Shown in pieces: positions 23,307 to 35,066 of a DNA stretch of 64,000 nucleotides (positions are counted from its first letter, which is position 1; every line of letters starts with the position of its first letter). The notes beneath the pieces are model-generated. The model worked only from the letters and a program-made list of their open reading frames with translations, was not told where the DNA came from and searched no databases. The position numbers and the translations under genes were made by a program. Source of the stretch: Omphalotus guepiniiformis (lineage: Eukaryota > Basidiomycota > Agaricomycetes > Agaricales > Omphalotaceae); the NCBI GenBank assembly GCA_028554645.1, contig JAQOOI010000022.1:3033891-3097890 (forward strand), in the 5' to 3' direction.

Positions 23307-26300
23307 ATGGTGCCCAACGGCGGAATGCAGTCGAGGCAGGGTCCCATGCCGGACCTGCAACAAATGATCGCAGTATGTTCAGAGTCACAGAACATATGTC
23401 TTCAATGCTTACTCTTTAACAGCGTGCCAATTTTCTTCGCAAGAATCCCACAGAACAGAAGAATCCAAATGAACTCGAGAGCCTTATGAGGTATATTCAG
23501 GCCATGGGCTCAAGTGCGTGTCAAAGCAATCTTTTGCTGCTTTTTCTCATCTGTTCTTAAACTTCAGGGCAGAACCAGCAGCCAACACAGTCACAGACAC
23601 CTGTCTCTTTCACCCCAGACCAAATCAATGTTCTCCGTGCTCAGATTCAAGCATTCAAACTTCTCTCAAGAGGTCTTCCTCTCCCAGATTCCGTGCAACA
23701 AGCTATTCAGCTCAACAATACTGCTATTTCTGATCTGGAAAATATCCTTCAGCCACCCGACATTAATTCTCGAATCGTCGACAATGCAGTCAAGTCCGCA
23801 AAAGGTGAATTCGACACCGTACTACCCAAATCCGAGGAAAGCGATGCTGTCATGCCCGTTGACCCAGCTGACATGCCCAAGGGTCCTTTCCTTGAGGACG
23901 ATGTCAATTCAGGAATATACCCCTACAACGCTTATCGCCATCCTTTCTCTCATCTCAAACGAAGCCCAGAAACTGACCCAGCCTTGTTTGCCACCCGTCT
24001 TCAACGTCTTCTCATCCCCACTATCATGCCTACTGGCCTTGACGCCCAGCAGATTCTCAACGAGCGCGACCGCTTCATAGATGCACGCATTCAGCAGCGC
24101 ATACGCGAACTCGAAAATATACCTTCTACCATTGGCGACGGCGGTCTCGAGACTGGCATTGACGTTGAAGAAGACACTGCGAAAGATGAAAACATTCTAT
24201 TCCCGCCAGCATCCCGAGGAAAACTTTCTACCCTCATAGAGCTTAAATCACTCCGTCTCCTCGAAAAGCAACGCACGATGCGTGCTCTCGTCGCTGAGCG
24301 GCTCAATCACGGCTCCCTGCTACCCATTTCCCGCACTGATTTCCGTCGCACTCGTAAACCTACCCTTCGTGACGCTCGCGCGACCGAGCATCTCGAGCGG
24401 AAACAGAGGGAGGACCGTGAGCGCCGCGCAAAACGGAAGCACGTTGAACAGCTCAATGTCATCTGTAATCATGGAAAGGAGGTCGTTGCAGCTAACAGAG
24501 CAGCACAAGATCGAATACTGAGATTGGGTCGCGCAGTCACCAGTTTCCATGCCCATACCGAGAAGGAAGAACAGAAGAGGATAGAGAGGATTTCAAAAGA
24601 GCGTCTGAAAGCTCTGAAAGCCGATGATGAAGAGGCCTATATGAAACTCATTGACACTGCCAAGGATACCCGTATCACGCACTTGCTTAGGCAGACCGAC
24701 GCGTACCTCGACTCACTCGCTCAAGCTGTTGTTGCACAGCAGAACGAGGGAGGCGGTTTACCCCTTCATCAAGGCTTCGAGACGGAGGATGGACCAGCTT
24801 CGGAAGCTACGTTTGGTGCCAAGGTCGCTCATGACGACAACGAGGACAAGACCAAGGTGGACTATTATGCTGTTGCGCATAGGATATCCGAGAAGATCAC
24901 TAAACAGCCAAGCATGTTGGTGGGTGGTACATTGAAGGAGTATCAAATCAAAGGTTTGCAGTGGATGGTCAGCTTGTATAATAATAGATTGAATGGGATT
25001 CTGGCGGACGAGATGGTGAGCTTTCATTACACCCTGTCTTATATAGAATTGACTGGCTTGCTTTTTCACAGGGTCTCGGAAAAACAATTCAAACCATTTC
25101 CCTCGTTTCCTTCCTAATTGAAGTCAAACGCCAGCGCGGACCTTACCTCGTCATCGTTCCTTTGTCTACTATGACCAACTGGTCAGGGGAGTTCGCGAAA
25201 TGGGCCCCGTCAATTCGGCTTGTCTCGTATAAAGGCAATCCCGCACAGCGAAGAGCGCTGCAGGGCGATTTGAGGATGGGCCAATTCCAGGTGTTATTGA
25301 CGACGTACGAGTATATTATCAAGGATCGGCCGCACCTGAGCAAGATTAAATGGGTGCATATGATCATTGATGAGGGACACGGAGTTTATGGATGGTGTCC
25401 AGTATTAACGCGTTCGTATAGATGAGGGACACAGAATGAAGAATACCCAGTCGAAACTCGCTCAAACTCTCACTACCTATTATCACTCCCGCTACCGTCT
25501 CATTCTCACTGGTACCCCTCTCCAGAACAACCTCCCTGAGCTCTGGGCGCTGCTCAACTTTGTCCTCCCTAAAATTTTCAACTCCGTCAAATCGTTTGAT
25601 GAGTGGTTTAACACACCATTTGCTAACAGTGGAACTGGAGATAAGATCGAGTTGAACGAAGAAGAGGCCCTGCTCATCATTCGTCGATTACATAAAGTGC
25701 TAAGGCCGTTCTTGCTGAGGCGATTGAAGAAGGATGTAGAAAGCGAGTTGCCTGACAAAGTAGAGAAGGTCATCAAAGTACGGATGAGCGCGCTCCAGAG
25801 TCAGCTTTACAAGCAAATGAAGAAACACAAGATGATTGCGGACGGGAAAGATTCAAAAGGGTGAGCACCTTGTTCTGTCATGCAGATTTAGGGGATTTCG
25901 AACCGGCTTTGCAGGAAATCTGGAGGTGTCAAGGGTTTAAGCAACGAGCTCATGCAGCTTCGAAAGATCTGCCAGCATCCATTCTTGTTTGAGAGCGTGG
26001 AGGACAAGGTCAACCCCAGTGGAATGATTGATGAACGGATCGTGAGGACTTCGGGCAAGCTCGAGCTACTGAGTCGTATCTTGCCTAAATTTTTCGCGAC
26101 GGGTCATCGGGTACGTGTCATCCCTACTCAATCGGCTTTGTTGTCGCCGCTTACATTCCCTCTCCTGTATAGGTCCTCATTTTCTTCCAGATGACCAAGG
26201 TCATGGACATCATGGCCGATTTCCTAAAGTATATGAATTACAAATTCCTCCGACTAGATGGAGGAACCAAGACTGAGGAACGAGCTTCGTTTGTCACGCT

Positions 26301-28106
26301 GTTCAATGCTCGGGACTCGGAATACACAGTCTTCATTCTTTCTACGCGTGCGGGTGGTCTGGGTCTCAATCTTCAAACGGCCGATACCGTAATCATGTAT
26401 GTTGCGCGCCTCAATTTACTCATGCTCGGTGTATTCTGACTGAACAATATTACATTTTCGACTCTGATTGGTAAGTAGCGGTTCGGGATATGACTAAAGC
26501 TGTCTATCATGTCTCTTGGTATAAGTAGATGACGTCTTCTCTTTGCTTCACAGGAATCCACATGCCGACCTTCAAGCCCAAGACAGAGCCCATCGTATCG
26601 GGCAGACGAAAGCCGTGCTCATTCTCAGGTTCATCACTGAAAAAAGTGTAGAAGAGGCTATGTATCAACGTGCCAGATACAAGCTCGATATCGATGACAA
26701 AGTCATTCAAGCTGGTCGGTTCGATAACAAATCAACGGTCGAGGAACAGGAAGAGTTCTTAGTGAGTCGGTGGAGCATGCATCCTCAATCTTCAAACGAG
26801 CTTACGTCGGGGTGTTTCTTTAGCGATCAATTCTCGAAGCTGATCAAGAAGAGGAGAATGAGGAAGCTGGTGATATGAACGATGACGAACTGAACGCTCT
26901 TCTTGCACGCACAGACGAAGAGAACCTGACGTTCCGTCAAATGGACATTGAGCGGGAGAGAAGCATGTTAGAGAATTGGCGTGCAGCAGGTCATCGTGGC
27001 AAGCCTCCTCAACCACTCATTCAGCTAGAGGAACTGCCTGAGTGTTACCAGACGGACGAGCCGTTCGAGATCAAGGAAACGGACGATACGCTTGAAGGGA
27101 GAGGACAGAGGAAAAGGAATGTGGTTAGTTACAATGACGGACTCAGTGATGATGCGTGGGCAATGGCATTGGAGGACGGGGAGGATCTGCAGGAGCTTAC
27201 GGACAAGAAAAGGGAGAAGAAGGAGAGGCGGGCGACCAACAAGTTGCTCAAGGAGGCGGAGGCTTCGAACCGTGGTACACCTGCTTCGGACACCGAGTCA
27301 CGAGGGAGAAGAGGTAGGAAGGCCAAAGCGAAGGTGATTGATGAACCTCCGATTGGGGCAAAGAGGAAGCGAGGGATGAAATCCATGTCTGTCACGCCTT
27401 CAATTGCTGACGATGACGACGAGGACGATGAGCGGGAGCAAGTGAGTATTGGTTAGTCCTGCGTCGGATTTTTCTTACCCTGCTTTCCAGAAACGACGCA
27501 AGACGAAAGCGACCGATGTTTCGCCAGCTGTCAGGGAAAAGATGAAGAAGGCCTTCAACGAATGTTACAAAGCTGTGTTAGCTTGCGAAGCTGAGGACGG
27601 ACGGAAGAGATGTGAACTTTTCCGGGATCTTCCTGATAAGAGGGTAAGCCTGCGTGCTGTACAATGACCTTTGTGCAAGCTTAACACTTCACGATTAGGA
27701 TTACCCTGATTATTACCATCTCATCAAACAGCCTATAGCTCTTTCCCAGCTACGAAAACGCAGTCAAGGAAACCACTACAAAGATGTTCAGCAATTCAAG
27801 AACGACTGGCAACTCATGTTTAGCAATGCTCGGACATATAATCAAGAAGGATCTTGGGTATATAATGACGCAGAAGAGATGGAGAAGGTTTTCAAAACCA
27901 CTTTCGATCGAGTGATCAATGGTTCTGGATTGCCTGGTGCATCTGCTGTCTCGGGCAGTGGATCCGCCACGGGCTCTTATGACTCCGCTCTCACACCAAT
28001 GGACGATGATGAGCGACCACCACCACCATTAAAATCAAGAGGTTCCGGAAGGAAGCAGGTGCTCAGTGATGAAGAGTACCTTACAACCCCGAGCGACGAG
28101 GACTAA
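23307..28106 (+). CDS. SNF2: SWI/SNF-family chromatin-remodelling ATPase (Snf2/Sth1/Brahma type)
   Basis: ATP-driven motor of a SWI/SNF or RSC complex in the nucleus. Domains in order: QLQ ([19 protein letters not shown], near 23600), HSA ([23 protein letters not shown], near 24410), SNF2 ATPase with motif [13 protein letters not shown], helicase C-terminal lobe ([18 protein letters not shown] then [11 protein letters not shown]), an SnAC-like acidic/basic region, an AT-hook-like basic patch ([11 protein letters not shown]) and a bromodomain ([26 protein letters not shown]). About 1,400 residues in about 13 exons. Two exon junctions are not GT-AG if the conserved protein is to be kept. One lies in the Walker B box DEGH (25369-25432). 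The other precedes a 17-nt exon (26454-26470) encoding FDSDW. Both are discussed as findings. SNF2 versus STH1 cannot be decided here. Confidence 0.9.
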
Positions 28107-28668
28107 TGTATTGAATCTTTACTGTCTTGTACAATTATTCTCTGTAGATTCGACCGCTGTTACAATTAATTTACTTTCTCACATTTTCATCACTTGTTTG
28201 TTTGTTCAACATTTCTTTATATATCTTACTATAGGTGAACAGAGAGGTTACGATATACCACTGACCGAAAAAAAATACACAATTGATACACCCAGGAGCT
28301 GCAAGGGTCGAGAAAAGGCACTATGATCGGCAGATCATAGAGCCTACAACCCTGATAAACTTGGCACGAATTGCCAGATGGCGACTATACGCAAGCAGAT
28401 CGTAGAGATAAATGGATACATCGGAGTGAAGGAAAGACAGATGGAAAAAAGCAAAAATAATAGATGACATGACGCGCGAAATGCACAGAGCCGACTGGAT
28501 ATCCTGAGACGAATTATGTATCGTCGTATTATCAGCCCGTCAAAGTCTATGTCCTGGCCTGATAGGACGTAACGTCCTCGAATACACAGAACGACGCTGG
28601 CTCGATATGGCGGGCGCAAAGCAGCGCGGATGTGTACGCTCCATCAAAGGATAGGGTTTGTACAAGGA
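28107..28668. other. intergenic between convergent genes
   Basis: 3' flanks of the SNF2 gene (+) and the bZIP gene (-). AT-rich, with an A-run at 28269-28276. No gene was seen. Confidence 0.45.
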
Positions 28669-30587
28669 TTATTGTTGTTGGTGCTGCCACTTCTTGGCCG
28701 CAAGTGCTTCCATGATATTGTTCATGCCCTGAGGCTCTAGTACCACCTTGGAGCCATCACACCGAGCTTTGCTGGCGAACTCGGCGCACAGGGAGGTAAT
28801 GTCACATTCCTTATATTGAAGACTAATCAGTGAATGCTTCAACCGGAATCAAATAAATCTACCTTATATTGAGGATCCCGAGTTATGTTTCTCCAGGCAT
28901 CAAGCACCGGTACATTCTGCTCGCTCTTCTCCACCGAAGGAAATGCGGTGCCGCCTTGACAAGATACAGCAGGGACCAACTTTGAATTGGGATTTGCTTC
29001 CGCCGCATTGACAAATGCTGAGGGACCTGAGGTCGCAATATGCCTACAAAATTCTGCTTTTGTCTTCGGACACTCTTCACCAGCGTCGGATTCCGAGGAA
29101 GAGCTCTCTCGAGTACTGAATAGCGGATCGGAATTGTGTGATGCAGGTGAAGAAGAGGCAGACGTGGCTGGAGAACCCATAGTCAGGTTAAGATTTTGAT
29201 GATGAACGACTGGGCTGATGGATGAAGGTGTGCCTGCAGTGAGGAAAGCATTGACATCCATATGTTGCTGTGAATTCAAGAACCCTCCGAACAAATCATC
29301 CAGCGTCCCAGCGTCGTGGGTATTAGATGATGACGTTGGCCACGGAGTAAGAGAGTTGAAATCAAAGCCGAACGAACTTTGATCGTTGCTGGTGGACGGC
29401 TGAGATGGAGAGGAGGTTGTCGAGGGAGTTAATGGGGGTGGAGCGGCATGATCAAAGACCGATGCGAGGGAGAAGAAAGTAGGATTGCTTGCGATGGTAG
29501 TATAATTCGACGGATTAAAGCTAGACTCGTTATTCCCGAAACCAAAGTCCATAAGACTGGCACCGTCCGTAGCAGTCGACTGCGGACTTTCTTCCAGGAG
29601 ATTTAACACGTTAGGATCGAACGACATCATTGACGTCACATCTAGGGGATTGGTGAACTTGGTAGGATCGGGAGCTGTATATGTGATTCGCGGTAACTTG
29701 GAAAAGAGAGAGGTATCTGGGGTAAAAGAGGAGCTCTTTGCGGAAGACGTGCTGGCGGCTGTCTTGGGGACTGAGAATGTAAAGGAAGATTGCCTGAGTG
29801 CCATGTTCTCTGTTTGTAACCTAGATAGCAGATCGCGAAGATTTTCATTTTCGGTAGTAGCTTGCTCGTTCTTTGCTTCCAAGGCGGCCACCTTGTCTTC
29901 AAGCTATAGGAGACATATATAAAGCAAGCACTACTGTGAAAGATACCGATGAACACTCACATCTTTGACATGTTTTTCTTTGCGCTCCCGGAACGCGCGC
30001 TGCGCTGCACGATTTTGCTCTTTGCGCTTCAATAAACGAGTTTCATCCTGAAACCAAAACATAGATCAGAATCAATGAAGGAATGAGAATACAGATACTT
30101 ACAGGACCGGAACCAGAAGTCTTACGCTTTGTTGCCGAGATGGAGGACTTTCTGGAACCAGAGGCTATGAGGGCACAGTAAGGACACGCATCATCTTGCC
30201 TTGGAACCTAAACTCATTGTACTAACCGGTGTGTGGATTCTTCTGACTTGGACCCTCTTCCAAATCTTCACTGCTGGCCTTACGTTTCAGAGCAGATTCG
30301 GGCGAATCCTCAGTGGCTGCCTCCGGACTTTGTTTTCTGGAGTCTCCATTGGTTCCCGTAGGAGGGCTCGGGCTACTATCGTCGGAAGGAGGAGTGACAC
30401 CGGGCAAGGAATACTGAGAGATGTTCTGGGGATTTACGCCATCTCCAAAGCCAATATTCCCGTCCAGATGACTGGCACCAGGAAACTGCTTTTGGAGTAG
30501 GGCAAGGAAGTCGTCGTCTGGTAATTGAGAGAAGTTTGTGGCTTGCGAGAGATCCCAGAGAGGAGCAATATCAGAAAAGGATTCCAT
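28669..30587 (-). CDS. YAP1: Yap1/Pap1-type bZIP transcription factor (oxidative stress)
   Basis: An AP-1-like regulator of the oxidative stress response. The start MESFSDIAPLWDL is at 30587. The basic region reads KEQNRAAQRAFRERKEKHVK, the fungal Yap/Pap1 form with the NxxAQxxFR signature, followed by a leucine zipper with heptads through NENLRDLLSRLQ. Ser/Asn-rich segments follow. A first cysteine group (ECPKTKAEFC) and a C-terminal one (CDITSLCAEFASKARC) match the n- and c-CRD that form disulfides and mask the nuclear export signal in Yap1. The protein ends AAKKWQHQQQ. Four GT-AG introns were placed. The last (28810-28862) has an 11-nt direct repeat over both junctions. Stress sensing by these cysteines is inferred from the family. 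Confidence 0.9.
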
Positions 30588-31178
30588 TGAAATAAAAGAT
30601 AAAGTATAAAGAAAGTGGAAAGTCAGACGGGCAGCTCGACGCTCGAGGACACCGAGAGCGATGGAGCAGATGAAAGCGGTGAGCAACGGGACGAGTGTCG
30701 CAACCCCACCTACTATCACAATTACTCAGCATTGTGGCTGCTTGTTTGTTCGTATTGATCATGAGACTGACGCAGCTCCCGTGCCGAGATCCAACGTTGC
30801 AACCCTAACCCCAATCCGACCTTATCCCACTCGGTTCTCGGGGCCCGTAATCATGATTATCTCTCCCCCTTCCACGGACGGACATACTGGCCGGCTAGCT
30901 TCCGAAGGCACTGACCCACTATGTTCTAGTTTCAGAGCAGCTCGAGGGGCTAGAGTGTCAGGCGATCATTGACTCGACTCGGGCGCTTTATGTAGGAGCA
31001 ACATTTCTCAATCTACGAATTAAGTGATTCCATACTGTAACAAGTAAGACACCTGACGATAGATAGCAACATAAACAACAGAACAAAGGTGGAAAGGCGC
31101 ACTAATTATACTTTATATACCACTCTGATCAAACATAGAAGGAATGGAAGCCAACACGTAGCTGACAATGGATTGTTA
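30588..31178. other. intergenic
   Basis: Promoter side of the YAP1-type gene and 3' flank of ERF4. Moderately GC-rich at 30770-30960. A frame of about 100 codons on the plus strand (30661-30972) has no recognisable domain. Confidence 0.45.
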
Positions 31179-32479
31179 CTACTGCATGAAATGAGGGGTG
31201 CATGTATGTGAGTTTCAATGGTGACCATTGGCAGAGGCAGGCAAGCACTAACATAGTATTCAATCTCAAGCTAAATTTTGGGGACATCACCACAGATCAT
31301 TCATCAATAGCTACTTCACGCAAATAGATCCGAAAATTATATGACTCACGAACAAGAAAGCCACACGCCGGGGCCACAGCAGATTCAATCCTGCGGGATT
31401 ATATATCTCCAAATTCAGCTCGTTGAAGAGATGTTGCAAAAGTTCCATTTCCTATTCATTCCAACGTCGGCATGTTCCGAGTTTGTGTTAGAACAGCATG
31501 AAAAGCAAGACTGAACGTTTCTCCCACCCTCTCGTAATGTGAAGACCACAGAAGCGTAGACAGGTGCAAAGTGAATATGGCGAGGAGATTGTCGAGCATA
31601 GAATGTCGGACGCTGTGAGCTGATATTAACAGCTCATTGATGCAATTGATTGACTCCAGGAATTGTGTCGGTGTTATCTGTGAGACGGAAACCCTCACAG
31701 TTAGCTTCTATTTCCCAAACACATTCTCAAGTGAGATGTGTATCACTTACGCGTCCTTCCAATTCCAAGGGGTAAATCGGCGCGAATTGGACGAGTTCTC
31801 CTCCAGAATAGTCCCGCTCTACACGGATTATCTCTCGTGGATGGTGTACACCTATTTGCCCTATAGGAGGTGTACCATAAGCTGACCCAGGAGGAGGTGC
31901 TCCGAAGTAATAGGACGACTTGGGTATCAAAGATCGATCCCGCCTACACGGAAGAGGAGAGAAATATATAAAATTGCGGACGAAACAAAACAAGAGGAAA
32001 CGTGCGTACGCAGAGTTTTGCAAGACGCTGTACTTTTGTGAGGCAACAGTCGCATAGGGTGGATCAATGAGATCCCAAGGCTGCGGTACAGCAGGGGGTT
32101 TGATCTGTAGTTGTGAGCTGGACCCTTGCTGTCCCTGCTGTCCCTGTGGATACAGGACGCGACCATTAATATCTACGACAGAATCTCCTTCATACAATGC
32201 TGCATTGTCCCCCGATACCTCAACCTGGTCCTCTTTCACTTCTTTAGCATTTTCATCATACTGCAAAGGGTCCCACTCCGGATCTGCGATGTCTTTCTCC
32301 TCCGTGGGTAAGCGTGCGCTTGCAGCATGGGATGCTCTACTCGTCTCGGAATTGGATCTTGTGAGGGGCGGGCTGGGGGGTAGGTCTTGCTGAGAAACTC
32401 TGACTTCTGGTCTCCCTGCGGCAGTATTCATGACTTCAGTGACAGCCTCTTCTGTGATATCGTCCGCCTTCGGTTCCAT
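31179..32479 (-). CDS. ERF4: Erf4 / Golgin-A7 family subunit of Ras palmitoyltransferase
   Basis: Partner of the DHHC enzyme Erf2 in palmitoylating Ras at the ER or Golgi; animal relatives are GOLGA7. The first exon (MEPKADDITEEAV...) is acidic and disordered, about 150 residues. Conserved domain: REIIRVERDYSGGELVQFAP, PLELEGR-ITPTQFLESIN, INELLISAHSVRHSMLDN, and LNLEIYNPAGLNLLWPRRVA followed by FLFLEIEYY. Five introns were placed, all GT-AG. The last intron ends immediately before the stop codon (TAG at 31179-31181), giving the family's usual EIEYY end. Without that intron about 30 unrelated residues would be added. DHHC enzymes are not encoded nearby. Confidence 0.87.
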
Positions 32480-35066
32480 CGCTGATTGCGTGAATCAAAG
32501 TCTATGCTACATTCAGGTTGAGCCTCTAGTATGATGTGTCGATGTCAAAGAAGAATACTTGCCTAGTGCATTGAAGGTCCCGGTTTCAGCAAGCTTTCGA
32601 TTTCAACACATGTAGAGTTTTCGCCAGAGAGGTGGCCACTCGTGGCCAGTTGCACATGTCGCTTACGTAACATTTAATGATTAGTCATTCCAGTGCACTA
32701 CATACACACTGCTCAATATCTCACAGATTCTCACTTACTCCTCGCATAAGGTGTATTCGCAGGCTCGATAATGCTTTTAGCTCCTTTCAATGCAACGGAA
32801 ATTAAACTGTAGAGCTTTACTGTGATGAATTCTCGTGCGATGATTGTGCGAAGACCTTTTCTTACCCCACTGTTACCGCAACTTTGAACCTACCATTGAC
32901 TATTGCTCTGTGAGTACTTGAATGAGTTTAACGGTTCTTATAAGTTAACATGATTCTATTATCGTCGATTGTCCGCTTCTTCCCGTCCTCAAAACAGGAT
33001 TACTGACAATGTGACAAAAGGCCCGGACACGAAATTGTCTCGCTTCATTATACGCAACTTCGGGAAGAAGAACCTTGGTCATGGGTTTTGATTCAAGAAG
33101 TTTAGTGATGCACTAGAGAGAGAACCCACTCCAAAATCGTAACTGAACGTGCGAACGGACCTTGGAATGTCCATATTGCTACCGCATGCTCAAAACGCAA
33201 CTGATGCCTCTTTTGTATCTCAAGTCCATTCTCGACCAGGAACCCGTGCAAATTCCATTTCGATACGGCTGTTGCAAGGTATATTGGTCTATCCAATCCC
33301 CTGTTCTCGTAGGAGAAGCAGCAAATTGACTCGTTTTGAGAGTCAGATGCGCGTTAGAGGGGGCCTTGAACCTTCGGATCCGGAACTCGTCTACTGGGCG
33401 TGGCCTATGGCCTATTCGCATGTACTCAAAGTCCGTTTGCACGGATGTTTTCACCTCAGTGTGAACGGCCCAGGATGATATTTCTCAGAAGCATATGTTG
33501 TCCGAGCATGCTGAGAAGAGAAAGAAAGAACCAAAAACTTTGGAAATCTTCCCCAGCACGTGTCTCGATACTTCCTTCGACCTCCTGATGGTCATGGGTG
33601 TGAAGGATTTCATGGGTCTTCGAGAAGCCTCGGATTAATGTTGGAAGTTTCGCTAATTATAAAAGGGCATTCATATCGTCCCCGCACTCCCAGCGAGGCG
33701 CGCCGTGGGTATGCAGTATTCCTGGTGAACAGATTCGGTATGGTGCGAGATAAGGCTTTCAGAAGTCCATCGGTTGAGCCGGGAATCCGGCAAGTTTCCT
33801 CAATGGTCAGGTTCAAAGTTTCTATCAATCCCTGGAAGGATAGGAGCGAGGCCTTTTAAAGACAACTATAGCGCAGAACGTGTAAGTATCTAATGTCCAC
33901 AAGATCAAAAGTATTGCCTTGATCAAGTTTAACAGTGCCTTTAGAGCTTGAGAATCCCACTTTCTATATCAAAATCCGAACTCAGCTGGGAGACATCTGA
34001 TATCCACGGTGGCATAATTCTATTCATACATATGAGCTTTGAACGCCCATAAACGTCAATGTACCTATGTAGGTTCTCTTATGATCGAAGAGTTGTTGCC
34101 GCAGCACAGAGTTCAAGAAACACCGATTACCAGGTTTTCGGGATCTAGCGTGCACCGCCGCAGTTTGCACAGGGAAGATCGATTCGGTCGATGTACTACC
34201 TATATATATGCACGATGCATGATAGATGACTGCCTAGTTCCATGGGCGGCCTCCCATCGACAGCCTAAGTAACGCAACCGGTCTAGATGGCTTCTCCAGA
34301 TCCATCCATGACATTGAATAATATCTCGGATATGTACTCAGAGGTGTGAAACCGTAATCCGGTGACCCTTGCTAAGTATGTATGCTCCTTGAGTGGAAAT
34401 TACTTCGCATCGCAGGCAAAATATTAGAGTTGTGCTGCAGCATGCTGTATGTACATCTGATTATCGTTGTATCATGGTCAGACACAACAGAGCTTTCCAT
34501 CTACCCGCTTCCCATCTACCAACTGCCCCCTACAGACGTTGTCAGCGCACTCAACCATAAACAGTCAACAGCCAATATACAAACGGTTACGTGGCGTTCA
34601 CAAGAAATCTAAGGTTTACTGATCGAAGCGAAGCAGATTTGAACGTCAGATGATCCCCTTTGACGTGCTGCGTAGTAACCCGTGGCCACAGCAAGGAAAT
34701 GGCTGGCTCAGATCATCGAATGCATATCACCAAAACATGATAGTGATTGATTTGCTGATAATATACGGCATATGTACAGAAAGGAACAAAAATGCTACAG
34801 TGTGGTAGTAGACGGCAAGAATCAAATTTACGTAGTACATATGGAAACATTGGGAATGGCTTTAGTCTAGAAAAAAGAATAAGAGGTATCAAAAAAGCAG
34901 AAAGGAAAAGCTAAGACTTGGTATGTTGATGCAAGGGTGTATCTGTGAATGTGTAGCAGTACTGCGTCATTACAACTCATGATCAAGAAATAAAGAAATC
35001 GACCCGCCGGCTGCCAAGCCATCACAACAGGAAATAAGAAAACAAGCATGCCATTATACACAACTT
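32480..35066. other. 2.6 kb with no recognised gene
   Basis: The longest gene-poor stretch in the window. Scattered frames of 60-110 codons occur on both strands (for example 33149-33478 plus, 33179-33454 and 33610-33828 minus) but none shows a domain I recognise, a convincing exon chain or transposon hallmarks. It presumably holds the promoter of ERF4 on the left and the 3' flank of SSN6 on the right. A decayed gene or non-coding transcript cannot be excluded. Confidence 0.4.

Noticed and set aside
25386..25421. In-frame alternative splice keeping both DEGH copies in SNF2 (donor GTCC near 25397)
   Set aside because: It would require an intron of about 25 nt and insert extra residues into the Walker B box; both are implausible.
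25885..25915. Reverse-strand B-box-like sequence GGTTCGAAATCC
   Set aside because: It has one base too many for a T-loop, no A box upstream, and lies inside an SNF2 intron.
33149..33478. Overlapping open frames on both strands (about 90-110 codons)
   Set aside because: They vaguely resemble conceptual translations sometimes seen opposite rRNA, but no rRNA sequence could be matched and there is no exon structure.
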